Source: Coniochaeta sp. PMI_546 (taxonomy: Eukaryota; Ascomycota; Sordariomycetes; Coniochaetales; Coniochaetaceae). Taken from it: DNA of 64,000 nucleotides. The DNA is taken from positions 1,488,001 to 1,552,000 of the forward strand of contig MU271146.1 in NCBI GenBank assembly GCA_021432605.1, given 5' to 3'. Of the stretch, positions 31,909 to 43,153 are shown piece after piece. Within the stretch, counting starts at the first letter, position 1; each line of letters opens with the position of its first letter. Under the pieces are notes generated by a model, which was given only the letters and a program-made list of their open reading frames with translations, made no database searches and was not told where the DNA came from. The position numbers and the translations under genes are program-made.

Positions 31909-33460
31909 CTATAACCTGCTCCTCCGTGAAGGTCTCCACTTGGCATACGGATGGTCAACGGTCGTCGGGATGAGATGGTCGACGGCGAGGGTGTTCAGCA
32001 ACCCCGGATGGACTTGATCGAGGCTCGTAACGCCGCACATCTTCATCGTCGTCTCCAGCTCGTCATTCAGAACTGGAAAGCAAAAGCATATCAGTAAGTG
32101 AGGCAGCGCACCATATCTCAAGGTAAGACTCACTCTCAACATATCTCTTAACGCCCTCTTCCCCGTAATTTAACCCATACAACATCCCCCTCCCGATCCC
32201 CACCGCCTGCGCACCGAGGCACAATGCCTTGAACACATCCGTACCCCTCATGATGCCGCCGTCGATCCACACCTCCACCTTGTCAAAGACCTCAGGGCAG
32301 CACCTCTGCAGCTCCAACAGCACGAGTATCGTCGCCGGCGCCGTGTCGAGGCTCCTCCCGCCGTGGTTCGAAACCATGACCACATCTACCCCAGCGTCAA
32401 CAGCCATCATCGCGTCCGCCGCCGTCTGTATACCCTTCAGTATGATCGGCGTTCCCGGCGGTAGGTGACGGCGCAGCCACTGTATATCTCGCCACGACAC
32501 CGAAGGATCGATGTACTTGCCCATGACTCGGCCCAGCGCACCGCCTTTAGCGTCGTTCGTCGCCGAGGCGCCGGTCATGGGGCTCGCGACGCTGGTGTCC
32601 GACGACACGCGGACCCGTTCATCGGCCTCGCGCTTTCCCGGCACGGGCGCATCAACGGTCAGAATTAGCCCCGAGATGCCGAGCTCGCCGGCCCGACGGA
32701 GGAGGGCTTCGGATTTGGAGCGGTTTTTATCGACGTAGAGCTGGAAAAAGACGGGTATCCTCTTTGGCCCGTCCGACGATGCGGGGACGCAGGACATTAT
32801 CTCGTCCAGCGGGTAGCTTGCGCTTGTGCTGACTGCTTGCGCAATGCCTAAAGACGAGCACGCGCGCGCCAGTTCTTTCTCTCCTTCCGGGTGGACGGTC
32901 TTGCCTAGCGATGTCGGAGATGCGAAGATGGGTGACGATACGGGGTGTCCTAGGATGCTGGTGCGGATGGATACGTTGCTCACGTCCGTCAGCACGCGTG
33001 GACGTAAACCGATGTCTGCGTACGCTCTATTGTTGCGATGGTAGGTGTGCAAGTCTGTCGCCGCCGAGGTCACGAAAGCGCGCGTTTTCGCTGCAAAGGT
33101 GGTGCGCGCAACGGCGGCGAAGTCGTGGCTTGATATGAGGCTGTCCAGCGGCGGTCTCTCCGGGCTGATCTGGGATGGTGCTGATGCTGTAGGGGAGGAC
33201 CATGAGCTTGGAACGGTGGACTGGTCCAGAGTGCCTACGCGCTTGGACGTCGGAAGGGTGTTCTTGATCAGTGACGCCGAATGCACGGCTGCATAGGCGG
33301 CCGTGGCGTCGCGGCCGGCATAACGGAGCAGGACATCCAAGCCGCCGGGGTGCTCAAGCGCAAAGTCGGTCAGATCGTACACTTCTCCGTCCACGACCGT
33401 CCAGAGGTCGTTTGCTGTTTTGTGTGCGGCAACTTCATGTGCCTGAATCAGAGACGCCAT
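31909..33460 (-). CDS. FMN-dependent L-lactate/2-hydroxyacid dehydrogenase, cytochrome b2 type
   Basis: Exons (minus) 33460-32134 and 32072-31909, 496 aa. The cytochrome b2 family oxidises L-lactate or related 2-hydroxyacids on FMN and passes electrons to a fused b5-type heme domain. Residues 5-80 are the b5 domain with HPGG (37-40) and a second heme His (H60). The FMN barrel starts near residue 110 (RPRVLTDVSNVS); SNHGGRSLD carries the catalytic His366 and the barrel ends with IDGGIMRGTDVFKALCLGAQ. The 61-nt intron joins ...RYVE to ILNDEL. There is no mitochondrial presequence before the b5 domain, and the protein ends in Ser-Arg-Leu, a PTS1-type signal, so peroxisomal location is plausible rather than the intermembrane space of classical cytochrome b2. 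The substrate cannot be read from the sequence. Confidence 0.9.
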
Positions 33461-33933
33461 TCTTGATAACCCCGCCCGGTTATCCACCAGAAGGCAAAGG
33501 CAGGACAAGTCGAAGAGAGGTCAAAGGAACGACGAAGGAGTCATTGGGAACCGCATTATGTGTCCTCGCATTCCTATATTATCTAACATGTCCGGTGTAA
33601 ACAGTTCGAACTGGAGCAATACAGAGATGATGTATCATCACCCGGAGAGAATGCCGGCGAGCTGAGGTAGTATTTCCCATACTCGCCTCAAGCTCAGCTC
33701 CGTACTCGGCAGAATAGCCGCCGAGCTGGATCCGGGGAAGCGGCCACTGAGATCTGCCGATCTCTTGGTGACGCTCTAGATAGCGGCATGTGAAAAAAAG
33801 GCGGGGTGGTCTCCGTGATCCCGGCTTTGCGAACATTGACGGAAATGGCCAATTAGACTAAACCCGTTACCCTTTCATGCGGCCGCTGCGTGTTCGCTTA
33901 TCTCACTCTTCTTTACCCGGGCTCCTCTCAAGG
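33461..33933. promoter_or_regulatory. Promoter region of the lactate dehydrogenase gene
   Basis: 473 bp between two minus-strand genes; no coding frame. It contains the 3' end of the DUF4202 gene and the promoter of the dehydrogenase. Confidence 0.4.
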
Positions 33934-34581
33934 TCATATACCGAGGGCCTTCTGGATCAACGACTTGGCTCTGTCACTAAGGTCCATCTGCAGGGCGAGC
34001 GCGTGGCCTTCCGGGCTCATCTTGACCCAGGTCTTCTTGAGGATATTGACGACCTTGTCCTCGTCGTGTTCAGGCTTCTTTTCAAATTCGTCGAATTGAT
34101 CATCCAGGAAGACGAGACAGGCGACATCCTCGAGGACTTGCACCTCGTCGTCGTTGCTGAGGTTCTCCTTTCGGATGAGCGCCGCGACGCGGTCGATGAC
34201 CTCTTGCGGAAGCGGAGGTGTGATGGCAGGCGAGGTCAGGAGTTCGGCTACCTGAGTAGCAGCCTGAGCCTTGAGTTTGGCTCGCCAGGTCAGATATCCG
34301 GCCCGGGTCATGGGATAACTGTCGCGGGGAATCTCCCACCGTCGGAAGTGTTGAGCCCGGCAGGCCAGTTGCAGTGCCGGCGACGCGTCTGGGCACCGGA
34401 GAGTGAGCCACCGCGTCATCTTTTGTGCATAGTGCAACTCATAAGGCACCGTTGAAGATAATGATGTGGTGGTGGTCCCCTCTGGAGCTGGGATCCTCTT
34501 AGGATCGTGAGAATGTGCTTCGTCGATGAGACGGAGTGCGGTGGCATAGTTTGCCGGAAGAGGCACTGGTGTTCGGTCCAT
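33934..34581 (-). CDS. DUF4202 family protein
   Basis: Single exon, 215 aa, a usual length for the family. Hallmarks are LIDEAHSHDPKRIP near the start, PYELHYAQKMTRWL, LACRAQHFRRWEIPRDSYP, GYLTWRAKLK and LEDVACLVFLDDQFDEFEK. The pattern of His and Asp residues (H..DP, E..YA, RAQH..RW, ED..CLVFL) resembles HD-type metal-binding folds, but that is inference. Some databases call members glutamyl-tRNA synthetase, which the sequence does not support. The ATG at 34581 is the first in frame. No function is established to my knowledge. Confidence 0.88.
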   Translation of the reverse strand: MDRTPVPLPANYATALRLIDEAHSHDPKRIPAPEGTTTTSLSSTVPYELHYAQKMTRWLTLRCPDASPALQLACRAQHFRRWEIPRDSYPMTRAGYLTWRAKLKAQAATQVAELLTSPAITPPLPQEVIDRVAALIRKENLSNDDEVQVLEDVACLVFLDDQFDEFEKKPEHDEDKVVNILKKTWVKMSPEGHALALQMDLSDRAKSLIQKALGI

Positions 34582-35248
34582 TTTTGAGGTAACTTTCTAA
34601 GCTTGTTCCCTGGGACTCTAGATGTCTTGTGCCTCGTAGTTTGTTGCTTGTAGTTGAGGGAATTATCGTCAATCAAGTCTAGCTTCATTCCTGACGTGTT
34701 GGAACTAAGGTATCTAAGGGAGCCACACAAACTTCGCGAGGTACGTACCTACTGCTTGATAAGTCAGCAAACCTATGGGTGTCTTCCAGAATGGCCAGCC
34801 AACGAGGAAACATTAATGAACCTTGAGGCTCTCGCAGCCAGGGACGTTGTCTCACACACTTCACCCCATAATACTGCACTGCTCACTCTCTGTATATCGG
34901 CGTACTATAAAGATCAGGCACTTTTTTCAGTCATGTCCAGGTTCTCATGATTGGTTGAGAATGATTAGGGGCAATCTAGCCATATTGGTCAACCTGCTCC
35001 CAATACAGGGTCAAACCAAGATTTGGTCTCGAGGATGATTGACATGGACTTGCTACTCCTTCTCAAAGCCTAGAGAAGTCGTGATCTGTCACTCCGGTCA
35101 ATAAGTATCGCCTCCTGGGTATCTTGAAACCAACATTTCCTGTGAGTGGTGGAAACTTGCTGATGCCTCTGTTTTCGTCGGGCAACGACTTCGCGTCTGC
35201 CTCTGGAAAGTCCTTTTACGGCGGAATGCTTGAAGCACTATTACTTAT
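34582..35248. other. Intergenic, DUF4202 promoter side
   Basis: 667 bp, no coding frame supported. Confidence 0.45.
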
Positions 35249-36673
35249 TTAGGGGAAAAGCATACACACAGCATTGACCTGCAAGCCATTACAATGATGG
35301 TGACAATGATGTTGATCAAGCCAATCAAGCCATCGCTGGAAGCCTCCAGATACCAGATCTCTCTGGGGAAGCGCGGACGCCATCACGATAGCAATGACCG
35401 TGATTTTAAAGCGCCCGTTGCTGCCAGTCTTGGTCACCAGATCTTTGAGGCAGAATGAAAATGACCTCGACGCGGCCACTGCCGCCGGCAGGCTGATCAG
35501 GTCCAGGACGGCGGTTATGTCCGTCATGAATTGTTCAAGGGTAGTCACACTCTGATAATAGAAACCCAGAGTACCACGGCGAGAAAAGCCGCCGAGACAT
35601 TCAGCGACGACTGAGAAGAGACGACATCTACGGCATCTCCCCACCACGGATCGGAAAAGCACCCCGGTCGGACGGGAACCAGGAGGTTCTAGCATTCCGG
35701 ATTGCCTCGACTGAAGTCTCTTCTGGTACTGCAGACAAGCCCTTCAGTCCGAGTATCGCAGATAAGCTCTCTAGTCCGGCTGTTGCGGACAAACCCTTCC
35801 ATCACAGGGTCATAGACTGCCGTGCCACCAGCTCTCGCGCAGATGAAGCCGGGAAGAGTATTTTCAATCCTCCCCCTGTCTTGAGGGACATCGCCAACAG
35901 AAGTGATGTTGGCGAGCAGCTTGACAGAGCAAAACTAGCCCCTTTGTGAGCACGCCACCTTGATAAGTCATGCAAATGAGCGGCGTGGGTTTTGACAGAA
36001 ATCTACGAAGTCCTGAAACGGAACAGAGCTGAAGTATACAACCAATACCTGCATATCCTCCAGCAACGCCGGTGCCTTCCTGCTGGGTTACCGAGGACGA
36101 AGAGCAGCCAGGCGACTGCTGAGGTCAACAATACTGACAATGCCACACCAGTGGAGATGAAGGACCAGTCCCTACCCTCTTCGACGGGCTCGGTAGCATG
36201 ACCAGTGCTCCTGTTCGACCATTTCTTTTCAACCTCACAACAACGTCAACTCGCTGGCCATAAATGCATCAAGGCGGACTGGCTGGTGTGCGGCAGCGGT
36301 TTCATGCTAATGGCATCTTTGGCCAGGGAGGGAGCCTTGGGAAGACGGACTTGATGAATACTTCAGCGATCAGGCGCGCCGGAAAGAGAAACTTCGTGAA
36401 GAGGAGTCCATGGATGCTACGCGGCTTAGACTGAACACGGCTGTGGGTGATCTCGAGGTTGAAGTTCAATGTAAGGGAAGAATAATCACTCCAGCTCGCA
36501 GCGTCGCATTCATCAACTTCCAATTTCGCCATGCAGGATTCAGGGTCTCAGATTCACAAGATTTGCTCGGTTGTGAGGAGCAAGGAGGATACCAAGGTCA
36601 CGACAGAGACATTAAAGCTGGGCTGCTGAGTCGAGACATAGGGTCAAATCTCCCTGTAGACTTCGCTCGTTGA
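35249..36673 (+). pseudogene. Decayed or multi-exon coding sequence, unrecognised
   Basis: Several protein-like segments follow one another on the plus strand in different frames: 35249-35458 (frame of TGA 35456; includes DFKAPVAASLGHQIFEAE), about 35410-35541 (NENDLDAATAAGRLIRSRTA), 35545-35946 (134 open codons, with ADKPFSP, ADKLSSP, ADKPF internal repeats), 35992-36201 (EIYEVLKRNRAEVYNQYL) and 36311-36673 (LDEYFSDQARRKEKLREEE). The frame of 35545 continues to about 36350 with only three TGA stops. The minus strand is also open for 148 codons over 35249-35695. I could not connect the segments with good splice sites, so a frameshifted relic is more likely than a live gene, but a poorly spliced real gene is possible. 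Confidence 0.3.
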
Positions 36674-38143
36674 TAGGATAGGAGATTCCCCGGACGCTTT
36701 CGTGCTTGTTTTATCTAGTTATTCTTGATACCGCAGCATTCTCTGTACTCGTCTCAGGCGTCAATACTCTCCACTCCATCGAATCGACATCTCCCATGCA
36801 CTTAAGAACATTTAGTCCCCCAACGCTTGGCCTCCGCCAAACCTCGTCTCGGAGCGGCATGTCGCGCCATGGAGTCACCTGGTATTTTCGTGGGAAGACT
36901 TTATGGCTCAGGCTTAGATGGCTTCCCTTGTTACACACTGCGGGCTCATCAGACTTTTTCGGTGGGATTTTGTTTGTTGTTGGTTTTGAGCCTGGCTCAG
37001 CACGCCTTGCTTGCTGGTGGCACCCCAAGAAGGCTTCGGCTCTGGCCAACTTCTTGCGATAACTGTAAAGGATACCTTAGGAAAGCCCCCAGGTACACCG
37101 CCTCAAGCAGGGACAGGCAATTCTACGCCAATAAAACATATATGCCGAGTATTGTTCCTCGATACTTTCCTCTGTGTCACTCGTCTTTGTCCCTACCCTA
37201 CTTGGAGCAGCAAAAAGACTATGTGGGAGTAAGTAAGACAGTTTTCTGATCGTCGTCGACGTCAGGTGTGGATCTGGTGATGTACGGTACGCATGTAACT
37301 TACTTAGTTCAGGCGGGACGGGCCGCCTTCCTCAGTACCGTGAACTCTCCACAGCCAACAGACAAGGATGGTTCGGGTTGTTCATGTACGACAGACCTGC
37401 GGCATATACCGGTCGTCAGGAGCGATAAAGAAACCTTACCGGAGTCATGTACCACAGGAAATCATGGCGGTGCACGAATTAGTGACTGCTGTCTCTGTCA
37501 AACAGCCGCATTTGACACTTCACCGGTCCCTCAGAGACGATCTGTGGCGTAGAAGATATCAAATATGCCAGTTACTCATCAGGTATTGGCCACTCTTCTA
37601 ATGTCTGACCAGATTCCATTCCAGCACCCGAACAACACTCCTAGATATACAGATCTTCTAGTTAAAACAAATTATCAAAAGAAATTACAATAGTTCTAGC
37701 CTGCTCGCTCGCCTATTCGAGGACCGGGGTATCAAACAAGAAAGAAAGGTTGAAGAATGCAGAACGCAATGAGCCACTTTTAGCACCCCGATATGCTTCC
37801 CAGACAAGAATCTTGATACAACATAGGCTCGCCTTCGAGCCTGAACTATGCTACGAGCCACGGTCCTGAAGGAAGCAAAGTGACTCCGGCCCCAAATATG
37901 CAAGCTGTCAAACCTGGACCTCCAGGGAGACGCCGATCTTGTTGATAGACAGATCATCCTCCCCAATGTATGATGATGCGGCCGGAAGATAAAATACACA
38001 GATGTGCAAAATAGTGAGGGTATGTGTGGCGTATATGTGGCGTTCGAGGAGCAATGTGCTGCGTCGCCCATGATCCTGGTGTGTTTCTGAAGTCGAAGGA
38101 AGGCGCCGAGTCCCTCCTGGTTCTGACGGCTAGAAGTCCCATC
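36674..38143. other. Intergenic, 1.5 kb
   Basis: No gene supported. A 140-codon plus frame at 36827-37249 and a 112-codon minus frame at 36711-37049 overlap each other; neither has a convincing start or homology. The right part is the 3' region of the 14-3-3-like gene. Confidence 0.4.
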
Positions 38144-39079
38144 TCAAATCATGCCAGGCGGAGCGGCCCCGTTATCCGTTCCGGTAGCTTCCGCCCTCGG
38201 TGTACCTTGTGTTCCGGAACTCGATCCTTGGCCCCGACTCCTCAACGTATTATTCGAACCAAGGCCACGCTTCATCATCTTTCCTAAGATCGCGACAAGG
38301 GTGCAGGCGTCGTTGAACATGTCGTTATCGATGCCCTCTGTGGCATCGTAAACCTCCCCGATAGTGTTCTTAGCCACTGTTCGGCTTGCTTCGGCGTCAT
38401 GAACACACTCGTAAAGGAACGCCGCATACTCGGTCTTGACGGACAGGCGGAGAGAATGCGAACCCCACAGTAACTGGTCGGCGATCGCCACGGCTTCTTT
38501 GAAGTAGTTGTGTGCGTGCGGCAGGTAATCGACTGCCGGCATAAGAAAAGCTGCCGGCGACTCGGGGCCGAAGCCGGGGGGTGGCCCGACGGGACCGCCT
38601 TCGGACGAGGGTACAGGATCAAGATCGTCGTCCTTTGCAATGCCTTTGCCCTTATCAATTCGCTGGGGTGCCAGTCCGGGAACGGTAGCTGTTGCTTGAG
38701 TTTCCGGTGTTGACAAATCCCATTTCGTTACTGGGGGATGGTTGTGAAACTGAACGAAGATGTGATAGAACGACGCGCGTAGCTTATACGCCAGGACCTT
38801 GAGTTCCACGTACAGTCCCACCATGGGTATGACATACTGCTCCAGCAGCAGAGCGCCTTCTCGAGCGAGCCATATTATATGCAAGTACAACTCCAGAGAC
38901 TGATTCGGCCTGCTCGTATGTTCTAGCCGGCGCTGTTTCCGGGCCTTGACGGTATGCGCGGATAGGTTGATGGATAGACCTAGAATTTTGAACAGAATCG
39001 AGGCAAGCAGCGGGTTATCAGCTTCGACGGTCTTGGCCAGCTTGCCAAGATACTTCTGGTCGACCTCCAACGAAGCCAT
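38144..39079 (-). CDS. Divergent 14-3-3-like protein
   Basis: Single exon, 311 aa. 14-3-3 proteins are helical dimers that bind phosphoserine/threonine peptides. The helical core is recognisable but divergent: residues 4-45 (VDQKYLGKLAKTVEADNPLL), LYLHIIWLAREGALLLEQYV, YVELKVLAYKLRASFYHIFV (equivalent of the KVFYLKMKGDYYRY helix), YFKEAVAIADQLLWGSHSLR, and TEYAAFLYECVHDAEASRTV (equivalent of NFSVFYYEI). A Pro/Gly/Asp-rich insert at about 124-170 splits the core, and a Ser/Gly-rich tail follows residue 275. Canonical phosphopeptide-binding residues (Lys, Arg, Arg-Tyr) are not obviously all conserved. It is not the housekeeping 14-3-3 of fungi, which is far closer to the consensus. Confidence 0.72.
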   Translation of the reverse strand: MASLEVDQKYLGKLAKTVEADNPLLASILFKILGLSINLSAHTVKARKQRRLEHTSRPNQSLELYLHIIWLAREGALLLEQYVIPMVGLYVELKVLAYKLRASFYHIFVQFHNHPPVTKWDLSTPETQATATVPGLAPQRIDKGKGIAKDDDLDPVPSSEGGPVGPPPGFGPESPAAFLMPAVDYLPHAHNYFKEAVAIADQLLWGSHSLRLSVKTEYAAFLYECVHDAEASRTVAKNTIGEVYDATEGIDNDMFNDACTLVAILGKMMKRGLGSNNTLRSRGQGSSSGTQGTPRAEATGTDNGAAPPGMI

Positions 39080-41317
39080 CTCTAAAAGATGGACCGCTAT
39101 GGCGACAAGAAGTTGACACGAGACTAAAGGCTATCCGTCAGTTTTGGGAGTTTCAAGTAATTGTGCTAGATAATCGTATAAGAGGGCCGGCCTTTCATCA
39201 ATAGATCTCTCGACGAATGTCCAGCCGGTAACCGAGTGCTAAATGAACGCTCAAGGACGCAATATCCTGATTGTTTGCCTCCCAAGCGCTTGACTAAACG
39301 TACCTAGTGTTATATGAAGGAGAGTTTTGTCTTACAGTGCTTTGTGCTGCCAAGATGTCCGTGTGGTGTCGGGTGTTGAGGAGGTACAGTCGACGAGTAA
39401 GGAAGCAGCCGCGTTTGTGATGTCGAATCTCAAAGGCAAATGGCGTTGATGGCCGATTTCACCTCACGCAAATTGGCACCAGCAGTCTGATGGGGAGTTG
39501 GTCGAGATACCAGAAGAGTGGACACTGAAGTGCAGTGTATACCACACCGAATTATACTGATGATACAATGGTCGAGCCGGGCAGTGTAGCTTTCAGCTTC
39601 AGAGACAATGACCAGAGTGAATTCCTAAGCTGAGGACAGTGAGCAGGAAGGCTGAGGGCGGAGGACGTCCTTGGTTCAATTACAACGCTATATTCGCATT
39701 GGTGTCAGTTTCTGTGGAAGACGATGCTGTCTCATTGGATGCGTACTGACCATATGATACAATGATAGCCAAGCGACCCGAAATGGCAATTTGTACAAGT
39801 GGACCGGCCAATGAGACGCCATGTAAATGGAAAGGTTAACAGCCAACAGCAGGATTTGGGGATTGAGGCTCAAATTTGGAGGCGGTGAGCTTGCTCGATC
39901 TGGTCCGGCGCATCGCGAAAGCTCCTCGGTCGTGGGATATTATGCTGCCACGAGACGAACAGTGGTCAAAAGATACCGCCAAGTAAACGGCGAAAGGTGT
40001 GATGACCCGGCCAGACTCGAAGAGCCAACAATTGACCCGTGGCACAACAACTCCCAGTTTTTGCTGAGAGAAGGCCTCAGGCGGTGAGGCCTCAGAGTCA
40101 GACCTCGGCCCTGGAGTCGCGTCCAAGCTGAAGGATGACCGGGGGTGCTTGGTGGATGCGAGCTAAAGAGGTCTGGACGGAGCGAAGGTGGAGTGAAGAC
40201 AGATAGTCGTTTCGAATTCCAACAGTTTGTGACAGAGGGTAGAAAACCGAAGAGGCAGATAGTGAAGGCGAAATATGAGCAACACGGCAGCACTTTCCCC
40301 AAATGTGCGCGAACGGACCAAGATGCAAGAGGGCAAGAGAGGTATGGCTTGCCCTGCTGTATGTAGTTTTAAGGAGTGCCGCAGTGCGGGAACAGTCGCA
40401 CGAGGATATCGTGCATGAACGATTGAGCGAGCGTAGTGGACCCTGGCGGCGGACGCAACCCCAAGTTGTATGCTTTACAGATGAGGTAGGGTAGGCGCGT
40501 GTCCTCGTACCTCATAGGTATGTACGATGATGATGGAGGACGGGTCAGGTCCCAGGAAACTTGGTGAACCGAAGAAGCGACGTGAGGCCAAATAAAGGAC
40601 TGGCAGCTGGCCGAGAGACAAAGAAGAGCATGAAGAGGCGCGTTAGGCCCTTATGTGAAGCCGGCAGGTCGCAAACCAGCAGGGAGCGCCGATGGGCCGA
40701 AAAACGTCAGACAAGCGAATGGAAGCCGTTGATGTGCAGTCGGCTCGTCTGCAAGGTGAGTTGTCCACCGTCATTCAATCCGCAGCGGGCGATGCGACGG
40801 GGTCCACTCACGGGAAGATCGTCAATTGGTTAACGGTGGGGGCGACACCTCAGAAGCTGTTTACTTGCCAAGACGCGCGACTTCTTTTAAACTTTTGATC
40901 CTTGGCCTCATCTATTCCCATATGAAATTGGATAGAATCGTGGAGCTTCGTGTGCGCCGATCGAGGCCGGGTTCCGTCGACGGGAGAGGAGATGATTGCA
41001 AGAAGAAGAGGGTAGGGAAGCGTGGGAGGTTGATCATAAATTGGCTTCTGATATTTCTTCTGGGCGTTCCAGCTTCGCGGTGTTTTCGATCGAGCCGCGT
41101 CTCGATCACTCTGAACCCTGAACCCGACACTACCGTACACACTAGCAGCTGCGCTTCCCGCTATCCAGCGCCAGGATATGTATTTGGACCCTACCAATCT
41201 CCCAGAGCTGGAATATTGGAGAGCTAGACAAGGCGTGTAGATAGGGCTGGGCACCTAACCAGATATCTCAACATTCCCATCAAACAAGGTTTACATGTCT
41301 CGAAAAAACGAGAAGAC
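39080..41317. other. Gene-poor region, 2.2 kb
   Basis: No gene is firmly supported. The best candidate is a 68-codon ATG frame at 40692-40898 (plus strand), listed as a finding. The left end is the promoter of the 14-3-3-like gene. Confidence 0.4.
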
Positions 41318-42480
41318 CTAATTTTGGAAAGCAGCTTCCGTCTCGACCTTGGTAATACCTGGTAATACCCGGTCGTTATCCAGCGTGGGCGGTAAGACAT
41401 GGATCTGGTGCCACGTGCCTTCCATTCCGAATCTCGGTGCTGTGTACATCGTATGCACTCATTCTGAGAGGTACACAGATGGCTCTTTAGAACCTGGAAG
41501 TCTAAATGTTTCACGTTCGACGTCGCCATTATGGGAAACCCAGCTTAGGTCTACATCTTCATTTCGTGGTCTCGGTAAAGCGATGGCACATTATCTTCCT
41601 TCTCTATCCAGATGCGCAAACTTGGAGCCTTACATCCTTGCATGCGCGCAGCAAGGGTCATCCTCGATGTCCAGATTGAGGGCCAAGGTCCAGGAAGTAC
41701 ACGTGTAAGCGCGCCACGACTATTCGTGCAGCCAAACAGCAGCTCTCTCTCGCTTCCAGCCACCGTATTTTACAGGCTTGCCAACGTCGAAAGCCGAGCA
41801 ACATCCTTCAATTGGTGCCAGCACATAGATCTTATTTACAGCATCGTCGCTCCTCGACAATGACTTCATACCCACTCCAATGGCCCGTTTCGGTCCATCC
41901 AGCTGTGATCTCAACGCTGTCGACTGCTCTTTCCGACTGGTGAGGGTGATGGATGGCACTTGGCCATCAAATATGCGGCCATCCCCCGTCTCAATCAAAC
42001 TCCGGCCGACACAGCATTTTGGGAGGCTCCCTCCTCCCTATTCCGTCCCATCAGAACCCTTCATGACAACGCACGCATAATCCGGCAATCTGGCCGAGCC
42101 GCTTGCAGTATGTAGTGCTTTTCCTGACGCAGGGTTAATGGAGCACCATCTCGATTTCCAAACTGGCGGTGAGGGCCTTACCCGGAATCCACCGCGATAC
42201 CCGTTGCATTCGAGGTCCTACGCATCTCCCGGAACTGGCAACCATGCTCCGTCGCTACACGGCCGCCATCCCGAAACCCCAATGCTCGTCAGTCTGTCAT
42301 GGATGATGCTATAGATCAAGGCCTCGCCCTGAAAACGCAATGGACCCTGCGTACCCAAGCTCGTTGCAGTCTAGGCGCGCTGGCCGCCTTCTCGAAGAAG
42401 TTACCGAAGTGCGAAGCTGTACCGATCAAGTGATCACTATTAGCTCCCATTATCAACTGCCATGGGCTTCTTGAAGAGCC
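41318..42480 (-). pseudogene. Decayed gene with mostly TAG/TAA stops, unrecognised
   Basis: One minus-strand frame reads as protein from 42370 down to 41321 with internal stops only at 42220 (TAG), 42040 (TAG), 41722 (TAG), 41632 (TAA), 41593 (TAA) and 41461 (TGA). Open stretches reach 105 codons and keep sense across the stops, for example FRVRPSPPVWKSRWCSINPA, PDYACVVMKGSDGTE, ITLTSRKEQSTALRSQLDG and PRFGMEGTWHQIHVLPPTLD. A further segment upstream near 42440-42340 (HFGNFFEKAASAP) lies in another frame. Five of the six internal stops are TAG or TAA, as expected if CAG and CAA codons suffered C-to-T change at CpA, the RIP preference. I do not recognise the family. Confidence 0.4.
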
Positions 42481-43153
42481 GTGCCATGCCGCCTTTGATC
42501 CCTAAAGGCAAAACCCTGGTGCCAACCCTACCCAACCCGTTCGCTATAGGAGTCGGTCCAGAAGCCAGAGGTCCTGCAGCTTGGTATGGCCCACAAGCCG
42601 GAGTGCTGCGAACGGTTGAACCACACCGTTAGCCCGCCCAGGACAACCAGACAGACGAGAACATGTGGTCCAGCGGTCTACCGCCGTTGGAGTGCGTGCA
42701 TAAAGCGGCAGGGTAAGGCGCGAGCGACCCGACTGTCTTATATGACCCTTGATTCTGGCAGTTTACATGCTCCTCTTCTTTCACAAGTGTATCTCCAACG
42801 CTTGATTTGTGTCAATTAGTCGTCTTCCTACCGCTGCTGCAGATGTGCTTGATATTGAAGTTTATAAGTCTAAACTCTGGGACCTCGACCGGTCATCGTC
42901 ATAATCACACGCCTTCTTGCGTCTGCCTGTGGTGTTCACCAAATATTAGGTGAAAGAAAGTGCGCGACTACCCTACTGTAGTCTTCTTCAGAGCGCTCGC
43001 GGGTACGAAATCAGGTCGGATACCACGTGACCCAAACAGACTGGCCAGCTTCACCAGCACCCCTGGCACATAAGAAAGGCAAGACCTCTTGCCCAGACGC
43101 ACGCGCCGAAAGTACACTCCACGGGGGAAAGAGCCCAGATAAAACCAGAAAAG
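42481..43153. other. Intergenic before the small Cys/His protein
   Basis: 673 bp, no coding frame supported; contains the presumed promoter of the small gene at 43154. Confidence 0.4.
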
